A stretch of DNA of 64,000 nucleotides from Streptomyces rhizoryzae (GCF_023155275.1 NZ_JALMUV010000001.1:340911-404910); one strand, 5' to 3'; numbered from the stretch's first letter, positions 7,440 through 15,744 are shown. The notes: generated by a model not told the origin, from the sequence alone. A program made the numbers and translations.

Positions 7440-8393
7440 GTGCACACCGTCGCGGTACTGGCGCTGGAGCAGGTCATCCCGTTCGACCTGTCCACGCCCT
7501 TGGAGGTGTTCGCCCGGGTCCGGCTGCCGGACGGGCGCCGCCCCTACCAGGTGCGCGTGTGCGGACCCAGCGCGCAGATCCCGGCAGCCGGATTCGAGAT
7601 CACCGCCCCCTGGGGCCTGGAGGGGCTCGCCGACGCCGACACCGTGATCGTCCCCGGTCGGGCGGAGGGCGCTCCCCGACCGGGCGAGGAGGTACTGGAG
7701 GCAATGCGCGCGGCGGCGGCCCGGGGCACCAGGATCGCCTCGATCTGCGTCGGCGCCTTCGACCTCGCCATGACCGGGCTGCTCGACGGACTGGCGGCGA
7801 CCACGCATTGGGTTGCCGCCCCCGAGCTGGCCCAGCGCTTCCCCGCGGTCGAGGTGCGCCCCGACGTCCTCTACGTCGACAACGGGCAGCTGCTCACCTC
7901 CGCAGGGGCCTCCGCGGGGCTCGACCTGTGCCTGCACATGATCCGCCGCGACTTCGGCTCCGCGGTGGCCGCCGACGCGGCCCGGCTGGCGGTCACCCCG
8001 TTGGAGCGTGAAGGGGGTCAGGCACAGTTCATCGTCCACCACCAGCCGCCGGTCCCCCAGGGCTCCGCACTCGAACCGGTGCTCGCCTGGGTGGAGGACC
8101 ATCTCGGTGAGGAGCTGACGCTCGGCCTCATGGCCCGGCACAGCGGCATGAGCGAGCGCACCTTCATGCGCCGGTTCCGTGAGCAGACCGGCACCACGCC
8201 GGTGCAGTGGCTGCTGCGGGCCCGGGTGCGACGGGCTCAGTTCCTCCTGGAGAACACCGACCATTCCATCGACCGGATCGCCGACCAGGCAGGTTTCGGT
8301 TCCCCGACTGCCTTCCGCGAGCGCTTCAAGCGGGTCGCCGGCACCACCCCGCACAGCTACCGCGCGGCCTTCCGGGGCAAGGAGCACACCTGA
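7440..8393 (+). CDS. GlxA-family transcriptional regulator (DJ-1/PfpI domain plus AraC HTH)
   Basis: 317 residues from GTG 7440, with GAGGAG ideally placed upstream. Residues ~1-170 are a DJ-1/PfpI-like domain, with the nucleophile-elbow cysteine at C103 (ASICVGAFDLA). Residues ~205-310 are an AraC double HTH (LTLGLMARHSGMSERTFMRRF, then IDRIADQAGFGSPTAFRERF). In this family the amidase-like domain senses a small molecule and the HTH activates nearby genes. The next gene downstream encodes a free-standing DJ-1/PfpI protein and is an obvious target candidate. Confidence 0.93.
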   Translation: MHTVAVLALEQVIPFDLSTPLEVFARVRLPDGRRPYQVRVCGPSAQIPAAGFEITAPWGLEGLADADTVIVPGRAEGAPRPGEEVLEAMRAAAARGTRIASICVGAFDLAMTGLLDGLAATTHWVAAPELAQRFPAVEVRPDVLYVDNGQLLTSAGASAGLDLCLHMIRRDFGSAVAADAARLAVTPLEREGGQAQFIVHHQPPVPQGSALEPVLAWVEDHLGEELTLGLMARHSGMSERTFMRRFREQTGTTPVQWLLRARVRRAQFLLENTDHSIDRIADQAGFGSPTAFRERFKRVAGTTPHSYRAAFRGKEHT

Positions 8394-8553
8394 GGCCGGA
8401 AGCGGCCGGCGAGCAGCTCCCAGAACGGCTCACGACTCGTGGCGGGATCCCGTTGGAATGTGTCATGGGAGCCCATCTTCACTGCGCTCACAGGCTTCTA
8501 GCCTGAGGCGAAGCCGGCGACCGCCGGCCTCTTCCCTACTGAAAGCCACTCAC

Positions 8554-9234
8554 ATGCACGTCCAGATCGTGTTGTTCGACGGGTTCGACCCCCTTGACGC
8601 CATCGCACCGTTCGAGGTCCTCCATGCCGGCGGCACTGCCTCCGGGGGAGCCGTCAGCGTGGAGCTGGTCAGCGCCGAGGGCCCGCGTGAGGTCGTCAGC
8701 GGCACCGGCGGCCTGTCGCTGCGCACCACCGGCACCCTCGACCCCCATCGCCCCGGAGTCGTCCTCGTCCCCGGCGCCTCCGGACGCGTCGGCAACCCCG
8801 ATGAGGCCCCGGACGCCGAAGGCGACGCCGCGCAGGAGGACACCATCCCGGTCCGGTTGGCCCGCGCGCTGGACACCGAGCTGGCAGGGCTGCTGAAGGC
8901 CGCCATGGAGGACGAGCGGATCACGATGGCGACGGTCTGCGGCGGCGCGCTCGTCCTGGCCATGGCCGGCCTTCTCCAAGATCGTCACGCCACGACCCAT
9001 CACATGGGCATGGACCTGCTGGACGCGACCGGGGCCCACGCCGTGCGTGCGCGCGTCGTCGACGACGGCGACCTGGTCACCGCCGCCGGGGTCACCTCCG
9101 GGCTCGACCTCGGCCTGTACCTGCTGGAACGCGAAGTGGGTCCGCAGATCGCCCACGCCGTCGAGGGGTTGTTCGCACACGAGCGCCGCGGTACCACCTG
9201 GCGCCCCGGCGGGATCGAACCCACCGCATTCTGA
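8554..9234 (+). CDS. DJ-1/PfpI family protein
   Basis: 226 residues from ATG 8554. The fold follows DJ-1/PfpI: MHVQIVLFDGFDPLDAIAPF at the N-terminus, nucleophile cysteine C129 in ATVCGGALVLAMAGLL, then a THHMG motif and the closing TAAGVTSGLDLGLYLLE. It resembles the sensor half of GlxA regulators but lacks an HTH. Members include glyoxalase III-like enzymes, isonitrile hydratases and stress proteins; C129 is present, but I cannot assign the reaction. It is co-oriented with the GlxA-type regulator 160 bp upstream and with two small genes downstream, so it is probably part of that regulator's regulon. Confidence 0.9.
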   Translation: MHVQIVLFDGFDPLDAIAPFEVLHAGGTASGGAVSVELVSAEGPREVVSGTGGLSLRTTGTLDPHRPGVVLVPGASGRVGNPDEAPDAEGDAAQEDTIPVRLARALDTELAGLLKAAMEDERITMATVCGGALVLAMAGLLQDRHATTHHMGMDLLDATGAHAVRARVVDDGDLVTAAGVTSGLDLGLYLLEREVGPQIAHAVEGLFAHERRGTTWRPGGIEPTAF

Positions 9235-9278
9235 CCCCGGCACCGTCCCGCCCCTCACAAGCAAGGAAGAGCTCTTTC

Positions 9279-9617
9279 ATGTCCACCGGAATCGAAGGTG
9301 TTTGGGACCTGACCATCGCCACGCCCATAGGGCGGATGCGACCCGCCGTCGAACTGCGCACGCACAATGGACAGTTGGTCGGCACCGCCCGCGGCACGGG
9401 CGAGGAGCTGCCGCTCAAGGACGTCAGCCTCGACGGTGATCAGCTGACCTGGAAGCAGTCCATCACCCGCCCGATGCGCCTCGACCTGAGCTTTACCGTC
9501 ACCGTCAACGGCGACACGCTCACCGGTACCTCCAAGGCGGGTCGCCTCCCGTCCTCGAAGGTCACCGGCCGACGCCGCCCGGACGATGCCGGCGACGCCG
9601 CCGAGCCGGCACGATGA
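9279..9617 (+). CDS. Small conserved hypothetical protein, probably all-beta
   Basis: 112 residues; the start ATG has AAGGAAGAG upstream. The sequence (IEGVWDLTIATPIGRM, then GTARGTGEELPLKDVSLDGDQLTWKQSI and FTVTVNGDTLTGTSKAG) alternates polar and hydrophobic residues and reads like an antiparallel beta barrel or sheet, as in many small ligand-binding actinobacterial proteins. There is no catalytic motif or signal peptide. It overlaps the next gene by 4 bp (ATGA), so the two are translated together. The function is not known. Confidence 0.75.
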   Translation: MSTGIEGVWDLTIATPIGRMRPAVELRTHNGQLVGTARGTGEELPLKDVSLDGDQLTWKQSITRPMRLDLSFTVTVNGDTLTGTSKAGRLPSSKVTGRRRPDDAGDAAEPAR

Positions 9618-10219
9618 CGACCACACGCGCCGCGCCTGCGGCCACTGCTGCGGCGGCAGCAGGCGCCCCCACCTTGGTGTTCCTGGCCGCAAACTGGCTC
9701 GGCGGTCTACGGCCGGCTGCTGTCGCCGCAGCGGTGACCGCCCTGCTCGTCCTCGCATGGCGGGTGCGCGCCCGGCGGCAGATCCGGCACGCGGTCGTCG
9801 GAGCCCTGCTCGCGACGGCCTGCGCGGCCGCGGCCGCCTGGACGGGACAGGCGCGGGGGTTCTTCCTGGTCCCGATGGTGATTCCGGCTGTCGCGACGGC
9901 GGCGTGTCTGCTGTCTCTCGCGGCCGGCCGCCCCCTGGCCGGTCTGATTGCGAACAAGATCGTGGGTGGCCCACCCGGATGGCGTTCGCACCGGGCGCTG
10001 TACCGCTTCTATGCGGTATCGACGGTGGTGATCGCGATCGTGAGTTTCGCGAGCCTGGCCGCGCAGGTGGCTCTCTACAGCTGGAGCAACGTCGCCTGGT
10101 TGGGGATCCTCCACATCGTCATGGGACCGTCGTGGGCTGCTATCACCGCACTCTCCCTCCTGCTGGCGCGCAGGAGGGTCACCGGGGAACGGAACGCCGC
10201 CACGGCCGACGCCCGCTGA
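9614..10219 (+). CDS. DUF3159-like integral membrane protein
   Basis: 201 residues; its ATG overlaps the preceding stop as ATGA. Five to six hydrophobic helices are evident, and the pattern APTLVFLAANWLGGLRPA, then WRSHRALYRFYAVSTVV resembles the DUF3159 membrane family, which is often found with unknown partners in actinobacteria. Coupling to the small beta protein suggests a joint function at the membrane. A hairpin at 10307-10343 probably ends the transcript. Confidence 0.7.
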   Translation: MTTTRAAPAATAAAAAGAPTLVFLAANWLGGLRPAAVAAAVTALLVLAWRVRARRQIRHAVVGALLATACAAAAAWTGQARGFFLVPMVIPAVATAACLLSLAAGRPLAGLIANKIVGGPPGWRSHRALYRFYAVSTVVIAIVSFASLAAQVALYSWSNVAWLGILHIVMGPSWAAITALSLLLARRRVTGERNAATADAR

Positions 10220-10306
10220 CGCCCCGTCCGATCGACCGAAGGCTGATGACGCGGGCGTTCAGCGGAGTTTCGCCCCCGCCGAACGCCCGACGACTGATCC
10301 GGCAGC

Positions 10307-10343
10307 CGGCCCCTTCCCGTGCGACGGTGCGGGAAAGGGGCCG
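10307..10343 (+). terminator. Rho-independent-type hairpin
   Basis: CGGCCCCTTCCCG at 10307-10319 pairs with CGGGAAAGGGGCCG at 10330-10343, with one bulged A and a 10-nt loop. There is no T-tract, as is common in Streptomyces. It lies 88 bp past the stop of the DUF3159-like gene. Confidence 0.75.
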
Positions 10344-10429
10344 TGTCGGTGCGCTGCTCGTTCTTGCACGATGCCGGAGGGATCGTACGAGCCCTTCGGT
10401 TCCCCGGTGAGCGCTGAGGCCAAGTCGCC

Positions 10430-11311
10430 CTATCGCTGCGGGCCTTCGATGGTGTCCGGCTGGTCAGCGACGTGTGGGGAGTGGGCTTGGCGCCGGGTGG
10501 CGTGGAGGGAGCCGAGCAGGTGGAGGGAGTGGGCGCTGGGGCTGCCCGGTTCGGCGTGGTAGATGACGAGTTGCTGGCCGGGTGCCTCGCGTACGTCGAA
10601 CGCCTGGTAGGTGAGAGTGAGCGGGCCGACGTCCGGGTGGAGGAGGTGTTTGGCGTCCCGCGTCTTGCCTCGCACGGTGTGGGACTGCCACAGGCGTGCG
10701 AAGTCCGTGCTGTGCTCGGCGAGGGTGCGGACGAGTGCGCGCAGCCGCGGGTTGTCCGGTTCGAAGCCGGTCGCCTCGCGGAGGTTGGCGACGGTGGCCT
10801 GTGCTGCCCGGTTCCAGTCCGTGTAGAAGGTGGGGCCCGCGGGGTCGAGGAAGGTCATGCGGGCGAGGTTGTCCGCCGGGGTGAACTCCGAGTAGAGGGC
10901 TTGGGCCAGCGCGTTGACCGCGAGGAGGTCGAGGGTTCGGTTCATGACGAAGGCCGGGGTGTCGGGGTAGCCGTCCATCAGCTGTCGCAAGGCGGGGCTG
11001 ACCCGCCCGGCGGAGTGGGACGAGGGCCGGTCGCCGGGCACGGCCCCGGCCAGCCGGTACAGGTGCGTCCTGGCGTCCTCGTCGAGGTGCAGCGCGTGGC
11101 TGAGGGCGTCGATCACCTGGGGTGAGGGGTTGCGTTCGCGGCCCTGTTCGAGGCGGGTGTAGTAGTCGGCGTTCACTCCCGCCAGGACGGCGACCTCCTC
11201 GCGGCGCAGGCCGGCGACTCTGCGGGTCCCGTGGCTCGGCATGCCGACGTCGTGCGGGCGCAGGGCGGCGCGGCGTGCGCGCAGGAAGTCCCCCAGGCGG
11301 TTGTCGTCCAT
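10430..11311 (-). CDS. XRE-family regulator with MmyB-like ligand-binding domain
   Basis: 293 residues. An XRE-type HTH occupies residues ~5-80 (GTRRVAGLRREEVAVLAGVN, then YYTRLEQGRERNPSPQVIDAL). The rest (~105-270) fits the MmyB-like ligand-binding domain, with MNRTLDLLAVNALAQALY and the typical LWQSHTVRGKTRDAKHLLHP. Such proteins usually sit next to and control a divergent short-chain dehydrogenase, exactly as here. The start is supported by TAGCCT at 11318-11323 (minus strand) six bases before ATG (leaderless), and a 29-bp perfect palindrome lies just upstream. Confidence 0.92.
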   Translation of the reverse strand: MDDNRLGDFLRARRAALRPHDVGMPSHGTRRVAGLRREEVAVLAGVNADYYTRLEQGRERNPSPQVIDALSHALHLDEDARTHLYRLAGAVPGDRPSSHSAGRVSPALRQLMDGYPDTPAFVMNRTLDLLAVNALAQALYSEFTPADNLARMTFLDPAGPTFYTDWNRAAQATVANLREATGFEPDNPRLRALVRTLAEHSTDFARLWQSHTVRGKTRDAKHLLHPDVGPLTLTYQAFDVREAPGQQLVIYHAEPGSPSAHSLHLLGSLHATRRQAHSPHVADQPDTIEGPQR

Positions 11312-11630
11312 GGCCTCAGGCTAGGCGGCGCGCCGCTCCGCTGCCTGGGTGTGGCACACCCAGGCAGCATGCGGCCTGGTCGGCCGCCGCTGGCCTGCGC
11401 AGACTCGGTGGAGCGGGAAGGACCGCACCGTTCGAGGAGAAGGGGCCGCCAGGGCCACGGTCGAGGACGGCCACGTGGCTGCGGTCGGCATGCGGATGAC
11501 CGCGGAGTCGTCGTAGCGGGCCGGGCAGCAGCTGCTCCGGTCCGGGAGACCGACTCCTTGGAGGACGGACCGACTGGCCCCAGGCAGCGGTCGGCGACTC
11601 ACCTGACAACGCACCGGGAGGACCGTACCC
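11312..11630. other. Divergent intergenic region (XRE / SDR)
   Basis: 319 bp with no gene. It contains the palindrome at 11340-11368 and the leaderless -10 element of the XRE gene. The SDR gene has a good GGGAGG ribosome site before 11631. Confidence 0.6.
11340..11368. promoter_or_regulatory. 29-bp perfect palindrome, probable XRE/MmyB operator
   Basis: The 14-bp arms (GCTGCCTGGGTGTG / CACACCCAGGCAGC) flank a single central G. It starts 29 bp upstream of the XRE-family start codon, overlapping the expected -35 zone. Its position and symmetry suit autoregulation and control of the divergent SDR. Confidence 0.75.
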
Positions 11631-12389
11631 ATGACCGAACGACGACTTGAGGGCAAGGTGGCCCTGATCACGGGCGCGACCGGGGGCATCGGTGCGGCGA
11701 CCGCCGGGCTCTTCGCCCGGGAAGGCGCCCGGCTGGTGATCACCGACGTCGCCCAGGAACCCCTCCAGAAGCTGGCGCGGCGCATCGAGGCGGGTGGCGC
11801 GGAGGTGGTCGCCGCCCGCCTCGATGTCTCCTCCGCCCGGGAGTGGGACGCGGTGACGGCCCTCGTGCGCGACCGTTTCGGAGTGCTGGACGTGCTGGTG
11901 AACCTCGCCGGAATCGTGGACTGGCCGGGGATCGAGGACACGCAGGAGAAGGCGTGGGACCACGTCATCGACGTGAACCAGAAGGGCACGTGGCTCGGTA
12001 TGAAGGCGGCGATGCCGCTGCTGCGGGCGAGCGGCAACGCTTCGGTGATCAACACCTCGTCCGTCCTCGGCCTGGTGGGCAGCGGCGCTGCCGCGGCCTA
12101 CCAGGCATCGAAGGGGGCTGTCCGCCTGCTGAGCAAGACGGCCGCGGTCGAGTACGCCCGGCAGGGCGTACGCGTCAACTCGATACACCCCGGGGTGATC
12201 GCCACGCCGATGATCCAGGAGCTCCTGGACGAGCAGGGCGACCGGCAGCCGGACATCCGGCGCACCCCCATGCGCCGGGCCGGCCGCGCCGATGAGGTCG
12301 CCCCCGCGATCCTCTTCCTCGCCTGCGACGACTCCTCCTTCGTCACCGGCTCGGAACTCGTCGTCGACGGCGGCCTCACCGCACACTGA
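11631..12389 (+). CDS. Short-chain dehydrogenase/reductase (classical SDR)
   Basis: 252 residues. The NAD(P)-binding motif TGATGGIG is at 14-21, NLAG (the NNAG-equivalent) at 91-94, the catalytic S144-Y157-K161 set in TSSVLGL...YQASK, and the C-terminal family signature SSFVTGSELVVDGG. D39 at the end of beta2 (VITD) favours NAD(H). It is an oxidoreductase of the 3-hydroxysteroid/glucose-dehydrogenase-like branch; the substrate is unknown. It is divergent from the XRE/MmyB regulator, a recurrent actinobacterial pairing, and is likely induced when that regulator binds its ligand. Confidence 0.93.
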   Translation: MTERRLEGKVALITGATGGIGAATAGLFAREGARLVITDVAQEPLQKLARRIEAGGAEVVAARLDVSSAREWDAVTALVRDRFGVLDVLVNLAGIVDWPGIEDTQEKAWDHVIDVNQKGTWLGMKAAMPLLRASGNASVINTSSVLGLVGSGAAAAYQASKGAVRLLSKTAAVEYARQGVRVNSIHPGVIATPMIQELLDEQGDRQPDIRRTPMRRAGRADEVAPAILFLACDDSSFVTGSELVVDGGLTAH

Positions 12390-12404
12390 GCAACCCGCCC
12401 GCCG

Positions 12405-12552
12405 GGCGCTCACGACGCCTTCGCGGGGAGGACCGCCCTCGTCACCGGGGCCGCGCGCGGCGTGGGCAAGGAGACCGTGGCACTGCTCCACGCCCGCGGC
12501 GCCCGCGTCGTCGCCGTCGGCCTGCGCCCCGACGTCGCGCGAGCGAACCGGT
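12405..12552 (+). pseudogene. SDR N-terminal remnant
   Basis: In the frame starting near 12414 the DNA reads FAGRTALVTGAARGVGKETV, then ALLHARGARVVAVGLRPDVA. This is the first beta strand, glycine-rich NAD(P) loop and second strand of a second SDR. There is no start codon or ribosome site, and the homology ends at ~12552, where the promoter of the next tetR begins. It is best explained as a truncated neighbour left by a deletion. Confidence 0.7.
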
Positions 12553-12584
12553 CAATCCAGCGCGAAACAGGCAATCCCGCTCGG

Positions 12585-12603
12585 CGAACATGTTCGTTAC
12601 GAT
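12585..12603 (+). promoter_or_regulatory. TetR autoregulatory operator and leaderless promoter
   Basis: The perfect 12-bp palindrome CGAACATGTTCG (12585-12596) is followed by a TACGAT -10 element (12598-12603) exactly six bases before the ATG at 12610. The same CGAAC-N2-GTTCG...TTACG arrangement recurs at 13387-13420 before the monooxygenase, identifying it as the regulator's site. Confidence 0.75.
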
Positions 12604-12609
12604 CGGGTG

Positions 12610-13305
12610 ATGACTGTAGGAAAAGAGCCGATCAGCCGCCGGAACCGTCCGGCGAAGCCCGCCCTGTCACGGCGCTGGATCGTGGACACCGCCGTGCGGA
12701 TCATGCGGGCGGAGGGCCTGGGGAAGGTCACGATGCGTCGCCTGGCGCAGGAGCTGGACACCGGCCCGGCATCGCTGTACGTCTACGTCGCCAACACCGC
12801 CGAGTTGCACGCGGCCGTTCTGGATTCCCTGCTCGGCGAGGTCGACCTGACCGGGCGGGACGGCGGTGGGGACTGGCGCGAGCAGCTCCGTGCCGTGATG
12901 ACGTCGTACACCCAGGTGCTGTTCGAGCACCCGCAGCTCGCGCGGGCCGCACTCGTCGCCCGCCCGAGCGGCGAGAACTACCTGCGTCTGGTGGAGCGCG
13001 TCCTCGATCTCCTCTCACAAAGCGGCGCCGGCCGCGAACAGGTCGCCTGGGGGGTGGACAAACTGCTCCAGGATGCGACAGCCACTGCCGCCGAGCACTC
13101 CACCCGTGAGCACGACCCCGCCTCCGAGGGCGACTGGAACGCCACCGTGCGTGCCCTGCACGCCGTGGACCCCGCCACGCATCCGGCGATCGCCGCACAC
13201 ATGCCCGCGCTGATCGGCGGCTCGGTGCCGGACAGGGTCCGCTGGAGTTTCGACGTCCTCGTCAACGGCATCACGCACACACCTGTCCCGGGCGCAGGGG
13301 GCTGA
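12610..13305 (+). CDS. TetR-family repressor (TetR class, TetR_C-like)
   Basis: 231 residues from ATG 12610; the longer frame from 12292 is an artefact that overlaps the SDR. The HTH spans ~25-70 (ALSRRWIVDTAVRIMRAEGL, then VTMRRLAQELDTGPASLYVY), and the helical C-terminus resembles the TetR_C domain of tetracycline-type repressors. A matching operator lies in its own promoter and in the promoter of the following FAD monooxygenase/hydrolase unit. The arrangement mimics drug-responsive tetR/tet(X)-like modules, so an aromatic polyketide-like inducer is plausible but unproven. Confidence 0.9.
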   Translation: MTVGKEPISRRNRPAKPALSRRWIVDTAVRIMRAEGLGKVTMRRLAQELDTGPASLYVYVANTAELHAAVLDSLLGEVDLTGRDGGGDWREQLRAVMTSYTQVLFEHPQLARAALVARPSGENYLRLVERVLDLLSQSGAGREQVAWGVDKLLQDATATAAEHSTREHDPASEGDWNATVRALHAVDPATHPAIAAHMPALIGGSVPDRVRWSFDVLVNGITHTPVPGAGG

Positions 13306-13386
13306 GCCCGGTGCGGGGGCCCGTCTGACCGCGGAGGCCACCAGGAGACACGGAAGTCCTCCGCGCCGCCTGCCGCCACCCCGGAC

Positions 13387-13420
13387 CGAACTTGTTCGTA
13401 GCGAACGCGTTCGTTACGGT
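13387..13420 (+). promoter_or_regulatory. Tandem TetR operators upstream of the FAD monooxygenase
   Basis: CGAACTTGTTCG (13387-13398) and the perfect CGAACGCGTTCG (13402-13413) lie side by side, 15 bp apart, followed by TACGGT (13415-13420), which aligns with the TACGAT -10 element of the tetR promoter. These are the same sites as at 12585-12596. Confidence 0.75.
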
Positions 13421-13545
13421 GGCGGCAGCGGCCGGGGCACCCCTTGCCGCCCCGCCGTCCATGCCTGCCCGGCAAGGAGCCTTGCGGCGTCGGCGGCGAT
13501 GACTCGGCGCACCGAGGTATTCCCCTACTGCTTCCGGAGGCCCCC

Positions 13546-14688
13546 TTGAGCACCAGCCATTTCCCGATAGTGATCATCGGCGCAGGGCTGGGCGGCCTGA
13601 CCGCCGCCCGCGTCCTGCACGTCAACGGCATCGAGTCGGCGGTCTTCGAGTGGGAGGCGTCGGCGGCGGCCCGTACGCAGGGCGGGATGCTCGACATCCA
13701 CGAAACCAACGGGCAGAAGGCCCTGCACGCCGCCGGCCTCCACGACGACTTCCTCAAGATCGTCCACGAGGGTGGTCAGGCCATGCGCCTGCTCGGCCCC
13801 GACGGCACGGTGCACGTGGCCGAGGAGGACGACGGCACCGGCGGCCGGCCGGAGGTGGACCGCGGCGACCTGCGTGACCTGCTGCTGGGCTCCCTGCCCG
13901 ACGGCACGATCCACTGGGGCCGTAAGGTCACCGGGGCCCGGGCGCTGGGCGGCGGGCGTCATGAGGTGACGTTCGCCGACGGCTCGGCCCTCACCACGGA
14001 TCTCCTGATCGGCGCGGACGGCGCCTGGTCCCGGATCAGGCCGCTGGTCTCCAGCGCCTGGCCCGCCTACACCGGTATCTCCTTCGTCGAGACCGACCTG
14101 TTCGACGCCGACACCCGCCACCCGCGCAGCGCCGCGGTCATCGGCGGCGGGTTCTTCCTCGCCCTGGGGCACGAGCGCGGTGTCCTCGCGCACCGGGAGA
14201 GCGACGGCAGTCTCCACGTCTACACCGCGCTCAAGGCCGACGAAGGCTGGCTGGACACGGTCGACTTCACCGACCAGGTCGCCGCCAAGGCCGCGGTCCT
14301 GGCCCACTTCGAGGGCTGGGACGAGAGCCTTCGCGCCCTGGTCGCCGACGCGGACACGATCACCCCACGCCGTATCCACGCCCTGCCCGTCGGGCACCGC
14401 TGGGACCCCGTACCGGGCGTGACGCTGCTCGGTGACGCCGCCCACGTGATGTCCCCCTTCGCCGGGGAGGGCGCCAACCTCGCCATGGTCGACGGCGCCG
14501 AACTCGCCCTGGCCATCGCCTCCCACCCCGGCGACACCGCCGCCGCCCTGGCCGCGTACGAGGAGGCCCTCTTCCCGCGCAGCGAGGAGTCCGCCGCCGA
14601 GTCCGCCGCCAACCTGGAGGCGATGTTCGGCGAGCGGGGCCTGGAGCAGATGGTCGCCTTCTCCACGTCCGGCCCGGCAGCCCAGTGA
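13546..14688 (+). CDS. FAD-dependent monooxygenase, TetX-like group A flavoprotein
   Basis: 380 residues from a TTG start at 13546, chosen because GGAGG at 13536-13540 is perfectly spaced and the next residues (STSHFPIVIIGAGLGG) open the Rossmann fold at once. GxGxxG is at 12-17, and the second FAD motif GDAAHVMSPFAGEGANLAM lies at ~295-313. Length and pattern fit group A aromatic hydroxylases, closest in style to the Tet(X)/tetracycline-destructase-like and polyketide-tailoring enzymes. They hydroxylate or inactivate polycyclic aromatics using NADPH and O2. It is controlled by the upstream TetR (shared operators), with an alpha/beta hydrolase following 91 bp later. Confidence 0.9.
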   Translation: MSTSHFPIVIIGAGLGGLTAARVLHVNGIESAVFEWEASAAARTQGGMLDIHETNGQKALHAAGLHDDFLKIVHEGGQAMRLLGPDGTVHVAEEDDGTGGRPEVDRGDLRDLLLGSLPDGTIHWGRKVTGARALGGGRHEVTFADGSALTTDLLIGADGAWSRIRPLVSSAWPAYTGISFVETDLFDADTRHPRSAAVIGGGFFLALGHERGVLAHRESDGSLHVYTALKADEGWLDTVDFTDQVAAKAAVLAHFEGWDESLRALVADADTITPRRIHALPVGHRWDPVPGVTLLGDAAHVMSPFAGEGANLAMVDGAELALAIASHPGDTAAALAAYEEALFPRSEESAAESAANLEAMFGERGLEQMVAFSTSGPAAQ

Positions 14689-14704
14689 GGCCCGCCCCGA
14701 CGGC

Positions 14705-14755
14705 CACCGCTCCCCCAGCCACCGCTCCCCCAGCCACCGGACCTCTCAGCCACCG
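14705..14755 (+). repeat. Short imperfect repeat, CCACCG(A/C)TCCCCCAG-type
   Basis: Four imperfect copies of a 14-16-bp unit (CCACCGCTCCCCCAG twice, then two diverged copies) fill the gap between the monooxygenase stop and the hydrolase start. No function is evident. Confidence 0.6.
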
Positions 14756-14779
14756 ATCCCCCGCATCCAGGAGCACCTC

Positions 14780-15532
14780 ATGACCGCACCCCTCAAGCGC
14801 ACCGTCCCGGTACGGCCCGGCCTCGACCTCGACCTGCGCGAGGCCGGCACCAGCGGCAGCCCGGTCCTCGTCCTGCACGGCGGCCCCGGCCCCTCCAGCA
14901 TCACGCCCCTGATCGACCACCTGGCACCGGATCACAGGGTGGTCGCGCCCACCCATCCGGGCTGGGAGGACACCGTACGGCCCGACGTCCTGGACTGCGT
15001 GCCCGCACTCGCCGCTGCCTACCTGGACCTGCTCGGCCACCTCGGGCTGAACGACGTGACGGTGATCGGCACGTCCTTCGGCGGCTGGGTCGCCACCCAG
15101 ACCGTCCTGGACGACCGCGAGGGCCGGATCTCCAAGCTCGTCCTCATGGACGCCATCGGCCCCGTCATACCCGGCCAGCAGGTCACCGTGCCCGCCGGGC
15201 CACCGGCTCCGGCGGCCGGAGGACCGGCGCCGCAGGGCGGACCGTCCGCGCAGTCGATGGCCGCCATGCACGCCTACGCCGGGCCGACCATGGCAGACGC
15301 CGACATGCTCCCCCGCCTTTCCACCGTCACCTGCCCGGTACTGGTGATCTGGGGCGCCGACGACACAGTCGTCACCCCCGACTTCGGGCGCGCCTACGCC
15401 GCGGCGTTCCCCCACGCGCGATTCGAACTCATCCCCGATGCAGGACACCTGCCCTTCCGCGAGAAGCCCGAGACGGTCTTCGCCCCTCTCGACTCCTTCC
15501 TCACCCCCCGAGCCCCGGCCACCAGCCACTGA
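14780..15532 (+). CDS. Alpha/beta hydrolase
   Basis: 250 residues. Oxyanion motif HGGPG at 33-37, nucleophile S99 in GTSFGG, acid in WGADDTVV, and histidine in DAGHLPF complete the triad. It resembles carboxylesterase/C-C hydrolase-type members. A flexible Pro/Ala/Gly segment (~139-155) forms the lid region. It is co-oriented with and probably co-transcribed after the FAD monooxygenase under the same TetR. Oxygenase followed by hydrolase suggests stepwise degradation or detoxification of an aromatic compound. Confidence 0.9.
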   Translation: MTAPLKRTVPVRPGLDLDLREAGTSGSPVLVLHGGPGPSSITPLIDHLAPDHRVVAPTHPGWEDTVRPDVLDCVPALAAAYLDLLGHLGLNDVTVIGTSFGGWVATQTVLDDREGRISKLVLMDAIGPVIPGQQVTVPAGPPAPAAGGPAPQGGPSAQSMAAMHAYAGPTMADADMLPRLSTVTCPVLVIWGADDTVVTPDFGRAYAAAFPHARFELIPDAGHLPFREKPETVFAPLDSFLTPRAPATSH

Positions 15533-15684
15533 ACCCCCTGCGCCCCTCTGACCCCCGCCCGCGGGCCGACACCGGCACCGCCCCTCGGCAAGCGGGCCCC
15601 ATGGGGCTCATCACGCGCGGTCGCACACCGACCGCCCCCCGAGGGGCGGGGAACCGGCCATCCCTTCCACCTACCGGAGGCACG

Positions 15685-15744
15685 ATGACGAAGATCGCGA
15701 TCGTCCTCGGCAGCACCCGCACCGGACGTGCCGGCGAACGCGGT
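15685..15744 (+). pseudogene. NADPH-dependent FMN reductase, N-terminal stub
   Basis: A good ribosome site (CCGGAGG) precedes ATG 15685, and the first residues MTKIAIVLGSTRTGRAGE are the flavin-binding opening of NADPH:FMN reductases (SxTRxGR loop). Homology ends within 20 codons and the frame runs into unrelated sequence, so the gene was truncated by a rearrangement. It probably once followed the monooxygenase/hydrolase pair as a flavin supplier. Confidence 0.7.

Noticed and set aside
8179..8553. Long N-terminal extension of the DJ-1/PfpI frame
   Set aside because: The extension overlaps the GlxA-type regulator gene; DJ-1 homology begins at ATG 8554.
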